Source: Lewinellaceae bacterium (lineage in GTDB: Bacteria > Bacteroidota > Bacteroidia > Chitinophagales > Saprospiraceae). From it: DNA of 7,743 nt. A program made the position numbers and the translations under genes. The notes under the pieces were generated by a model. It had not been told where the DNA came from. It ran no database searches and saw nothing but the letters and a program-made list of their open reading frames with translations. How positions within the stretch are numbered: position 1 is the first letter of the stretch; each line of letters starts with the position of its first letter. This document shows, piece by piece, positions 5,403 to 7,743 of the stretch. Where the stretch lies: assembly GCA_020636155.1 (NCBI GenBank), contig JACJYM010000022.1, forward strand, positions 1 through 7,743, read 5' to 3'.

Positions 5403-6560
5403 ATGCCCATATATCACAAATTAGGAAAGATACCGCCCAAGCGGCATACACAGTTCTTTAATCCCGATGGTGGAATATATTACGAACAATTGTTTGGTAC
5501 CATCGGCTTTGATGGGATGTCTTCCCTCATCTACGAAATTTACAGACCGACTATGGTGTCAAAAATCGGTGAGCCAGTCGATGTGAGACCCAAAGCAGCG
5601 GTCGAACATAACATGACTTCTCGTAAGTTAATAAGTTTTGACGTACCGGCCAAAAGTGACTATTTAGAAAGTAGGACTCCATTGATGTTTAACAGCGACA
5701 TAATAATTGGGGTGGCAGCACCTACGGAGACGCTGAAATCCTATTTTTATAAAAATGCCGATGCCGACGAAATGTTGTTTATACACAAGGGCAGCGGAAA
5801 GTTGAGAACTTTTCTTGGTAATATTGATTTTGAATACGGTGATTACCTCATCATCCCGCGGGGCATGATTTACCAAATAGAATTTGATAGTACAGAAAAT
5901 CGAATCTTGTATTCTGAATCTTTTCAGCCTATTTATACCCCGAAGAGATACCGCAATTGGTTTGGTCAGATGCTTGAGCATTCGCCGTTTTGTGAGCGAG
6001 ACTATAAACTGCCTTATGAATTAGAGACTCATGACGAAAAAGGAGAATTTCTAATCAAAGTTAAAAAAGAAGGGTTTTTACACGAATTAACTTACTTAAC
6101 GCATCCATTTGATGTGGTCGGGTGGGATGGATATAATTATCCCTATGGATTTTCAATTCATAATTTTGAGCCGATCACAGGCCGAGTACATCAGCCACCA
6201 CCGGTTCATCAAACATTTGAAACTTCAACTTTTGTGATTTGCAGTTTCTGTCCAAGGCTGTATGATTATCATCCATTGGCTATTCCTGCACCTTATAACC
6301 ATTCAAATATTGATTCTGACGAAGTGCTGTACTATGTAGATGGTGAATTTATGAGTCGGAACGACGTAGGACCTGGTCATATCAGTCTGCACCCCGCAGG
6401 AATTCCTCATGGGCCACATCCTGGTGCTTATGAACGAAGTATCGGACAGAAGGAAACACACGAACTGGCAGTGATGATTGATACTTTTAAACCTTTAAAA
6501 TTGACTCGTCAGGCTCTTGATGTGGATGATAAAAAGTATTATAAATCTTGGTTGGAATAG
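5403..6560 (+). CDS. hmgA: Homogentisate 1,2-dioxygenase
   Basis: A 385-residue cytoplasmic non-haem iron dioxygenase that opens the ring of homogentisate to maleylacetoacetate with O2, the central step of tyrosine and phenylalanine breakdown. Family hallmarks run along its whole length: IPPKRHTQF near the start, YYEQLFGTIGFDGMSSL, DADEMLFIHKGSG with GDYLIIPRGMIYQIEFD (first cupin-like half), YRNWFGQMLEHSPFCERD, HPFDVVGWDGYNYPY, GRVHQPPPVHQTFE (His263, His269), and the metal-site region NHSNIDSDE (His300, Glu307) plus IPHGPHPG (His336). By comparison with the human enzyme (His335, Glu341, His371), His300, Glu307 and His336 are the likely iron ligands. It is shorter than the human protein (445) and matches the compact bacterial form. 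The ATG at 5403 gives the MPIYHKLGKIP start typical of relatives. fahA follows after 35 bases in the same operon. Confidence 0.96.
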   Translation: MPIYHKLGKIPPKRHTQFFNPDGGIYYEQLFGTIGFDGMSSLIYEIYRPTMVSKIGEPVDVRPKAAVEHNMTSRKLISFDVPAKSDYLESRTPLMFNSDIIIGVAAPTETLKSYFYKNADADEMLFIHKGSGKLRTFLGNIDFEYGDYLIIPRGMIYQIEFDSTENRILYSESFQPIYTPKRYRNWFGQMLEHSPFCERDYKLPYELETHDEKGEFLIKVKKEGFLHELTYLTHPFDVVGWDGYNYPYGFSIHNFEPITGRVHQPPPVHQTFETSTFVICSFCPRLYDYHPLAIPAPYNHSNIDSDEVLYYVDGEFMSRNDVGPGHISLHPAGIPHGPHPGAYERSIGQKETHELAVMIDTFKPLKLTRQALDVDDKKYYKSWLE

Positions 6561-6595
6561 GATAGCTGATTAATAAATAAAAATTTAAAGACGAC

Positions 6596-7743
6596 ATGAA
6601 TACATGGATGGATGTACCCTCGGGTAGTGATTTTTCTATTTACAATATACCCTTTGGGATTTATTCAAAAGCCGGTGAAAAACGAATAGGGTCTCGCATA
6701 GGTGATATGGTGATTGATTTAGAATCCTGTGTAAAATTGAATATTTTCCCTGGAGTTGAATTGCCTGATAGGATATGGAGAACGGGTTATTTGAATGAAT
6801 TCATTGAACTCGGAAAAGCGACAACCCGTGCCGTGAGAAGCAAGATTCAGGAAGCACTATGTGATGAAAATTCAATGTTGAAAAAGGCTTCTCATGTGTT
6901 CATACCCATTTCTGAAGTGGAAATGCACCTGCCGGTAAGAATTGGAGATTATACCGACTTTTATAGCAGCATAGAGCATGCCACCAATGTCGGCAAGATG
7001 TTTAGAGACCCAGAAAATGCTTTACTTCCTAATTGGAAACACTTACCTGTAGGTTATCATGGAAGGTCATCTTCTATTGTGGTTTCAGGTACGGATATCA
7101 GGCGGCCTTTTGGGCAATTGAAACCTCAAGATGGACCTCCGGTCTTTGCCGTCACTAAAAGATTAGACTTTGAGTTGGAGATGGCGTTCATCATAGGGAA
7201 AGAAAATATATTGGGTGACCCTATTGCGATAAAAGATACGGACGAGTATATATTTGGAATGGTCGTCTTTAATGATTGGTCAGCCAGAGACATCCAAAAA
7301 TGGGAGTATGTTCCTCTCGGACCATTTTTGGCTAAAAACTTTGCGTCTTCCATTTCCCCGTGGATTGTGACGATGGAGGCCTTACAAGATTTCAGTGTGA
7401 GCGGCCCGAAACAAGAACCGGAAGTTTTGGACTATCTCAAATATGAAGGGGACAAAAATTATGATATCAAGCTAGAGGTGGGATTGACGCCGGATGGAGG
7501 TTCTGAAAATGTCATTTGCCGTTCCAATTTTAAATACATGTACTGGAATATGAATCAGCAACTGGCACATCATACGGTGAATGGCTGTAATGTGAGGGTA
7601 GGAGATATGATGGCATCAGGAACCATCAGTGGACCTAGTGAGGATTCTTTCGGTAGCATGCTTGAGTTATCATGGTCGGGATCAAATCCAATAAATCTTG
7701 CTAATGGAGAATCTAGAACATTCATCGAAGATGGAGACACCAT
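6596..7743 (+). CDS. fahA: Fumarylacetoacetase, 3' end outside window
   Basis: Hydrolyses fumarylacetoacetate to fumarate and acetoacetate, the last step of tyrosine breakdown. 382 codons are visible with no stop before the window edge; the family is about 420 residues, so only the C-terminal tail is missing. An N-terminal SH3-like domain (about 1-110) is followed by the catalytic domain. Visible landmarks, with the human FAH equivalents: IGDYTDFYSS (Asp121 = Asp126, metal), EHATNVGKMFR (His128 = His133, general base), PVGYHGRSSSIVVSGTDIRR, LDFELEMAF (Glu193 and Glu195 = Glu199 and Glu201, metal), FNDWSARDIQKWEYVPLGPF (Asp227 = Asp233) and LAKNF (Lys247 = Lys253). All are conserved, so the enzyme should be active. 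No Shine-Dalgarno precedes the ATG, which is common in Bacteroidota. It lies 35 bases after hmgA and is probably cotranscribed. No isomerase gene is in view, so the maleylacetoacetate isomerase step must be encoded elsewhere. Confidence 0.96.
   Translation, partial: MNTWMDVPSGSDFSIYNIPFGIYSKAGEKRIGSRIGDMVIDLESCVKLNIFPGVELPDRIWRTGYLNEFIELGKATTRAVRSKIQEALCDENSMLKKASHVFIPISEVEMHLPVRIGDYTDFYSSIEHATNVGKMFRDPENALLPNWKHLPVGYHGRSSSIVVSGTDIRRPFGQLKPQDGPPVFAVTKRLDFELEMAFIIGKENILGDPIAIKDTDEYIFGMVVFNDWSARDIQKWEYVPLGPFLAKNFASSISPWIVTMEALQDFSVSGPKQEPEVLDYLKYEGDKNYDIKLEVGLTPDGGSENVICRSNFKYMYWNMNQQLAHHTVNGCNVRVGDMMASGTISGPSEDSFGSMLELSWSGSNPINLANGESRTFIEDGDT

Noticed and set aside
5664..5981. 105-codon minus-strand frame inside hmgA
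   Set aside because: Lies wholly opposite a strongly conserved enzyme gene; a shadow.
6300..6410. Altered metal-ligand spacing in HmgA (one residue more between His300 and Glu307 than in the human enzyme, one fewer before His336)
   Set aside because: The overall His-to-His distance is the same as in human HGD, and this pattern is, as far as I recall, normal for the compact bacterial form; not a defect.
7126..7353. 75-codon minus-strand frame inside fahA
   Set aside because: Opposite the conserved catalytic domain of fumarylacetoacetase; a shadow.

Overview
The window looks like a chromosomal segment of a Bacteroidota bacterium. Three things point there: a PF04209-type homogentisate dioxygenase of the short (385-residue) form I associate with this phylum, an RHS core of the type 'GRWWQVDPKAE...SPYNAMGNNPI' common in Bacteroidota, and A/T-rich gene starts with no clear Shine-Dalgarno plus a match to the Bacteroidota -7 element TAnnTTTG. 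The genus cannot be told from the sequence.

Right part (about 5340-7743, plus strand): a metabolic operon. hmgA (homogentisate 1,2-dioxygenase) is followed after 35 bases by fahA (fumarylacetoacetase), which runs off the window. They catalyse the ring-cleavage and final hydrolysis steps of tyrosine/phenylalanine breakdown. All landmark active-site residues seem present, so this is ordinary and probably functional.

Left part (1-5189, all minus strand): an accessory island of broken RHS (polymorphic toxin) tips and small candidate immunity genes, divergent from hmgA. Read in the direction of transcription (right to left): a 197-residue protein with helical repeats and two C-terminal membrane segments (5189-4596); a lipoprotein (4516-4091); a 254-residue unidentified protein (4077-3313); module 2, an RHS core fragment broken into three pieces by hairpin-rich DNA (3332-2763) and then a 314-codon toxin-tip frame (2780-1836); a lipoprotein abutting it (1835-1404); a second lipoprotein (1351-929) closely related to the one at 4516-4091; a hairpin terminator (866-841); and module 1, a second RHS core fragment (802-545) interrupted by a single in-frame TAA (544-542) and continuing as a tip domain (541-1) that leaves the window.

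Modules 1 and 2 share the same short stretch of RHS core, and each carries a different tip. Neither has the long upstream RHS repeat region, and hmgA on the opposite strand rules out a parent rhs gene immediately upstream. The island therefore reads as an array of orphan toxin tips with immunity genes, either a decaying graveyard or a silent cassette store from which an intact rhs gene elsewhere could take tips by recombination through the shared core. Points most worth checking are the lipoprotein immunity family (three copies), the unrecognised tip of module 2, the hairpin insertions that dissect module 2, and the single stop codon at the core/tip junction of module 1.
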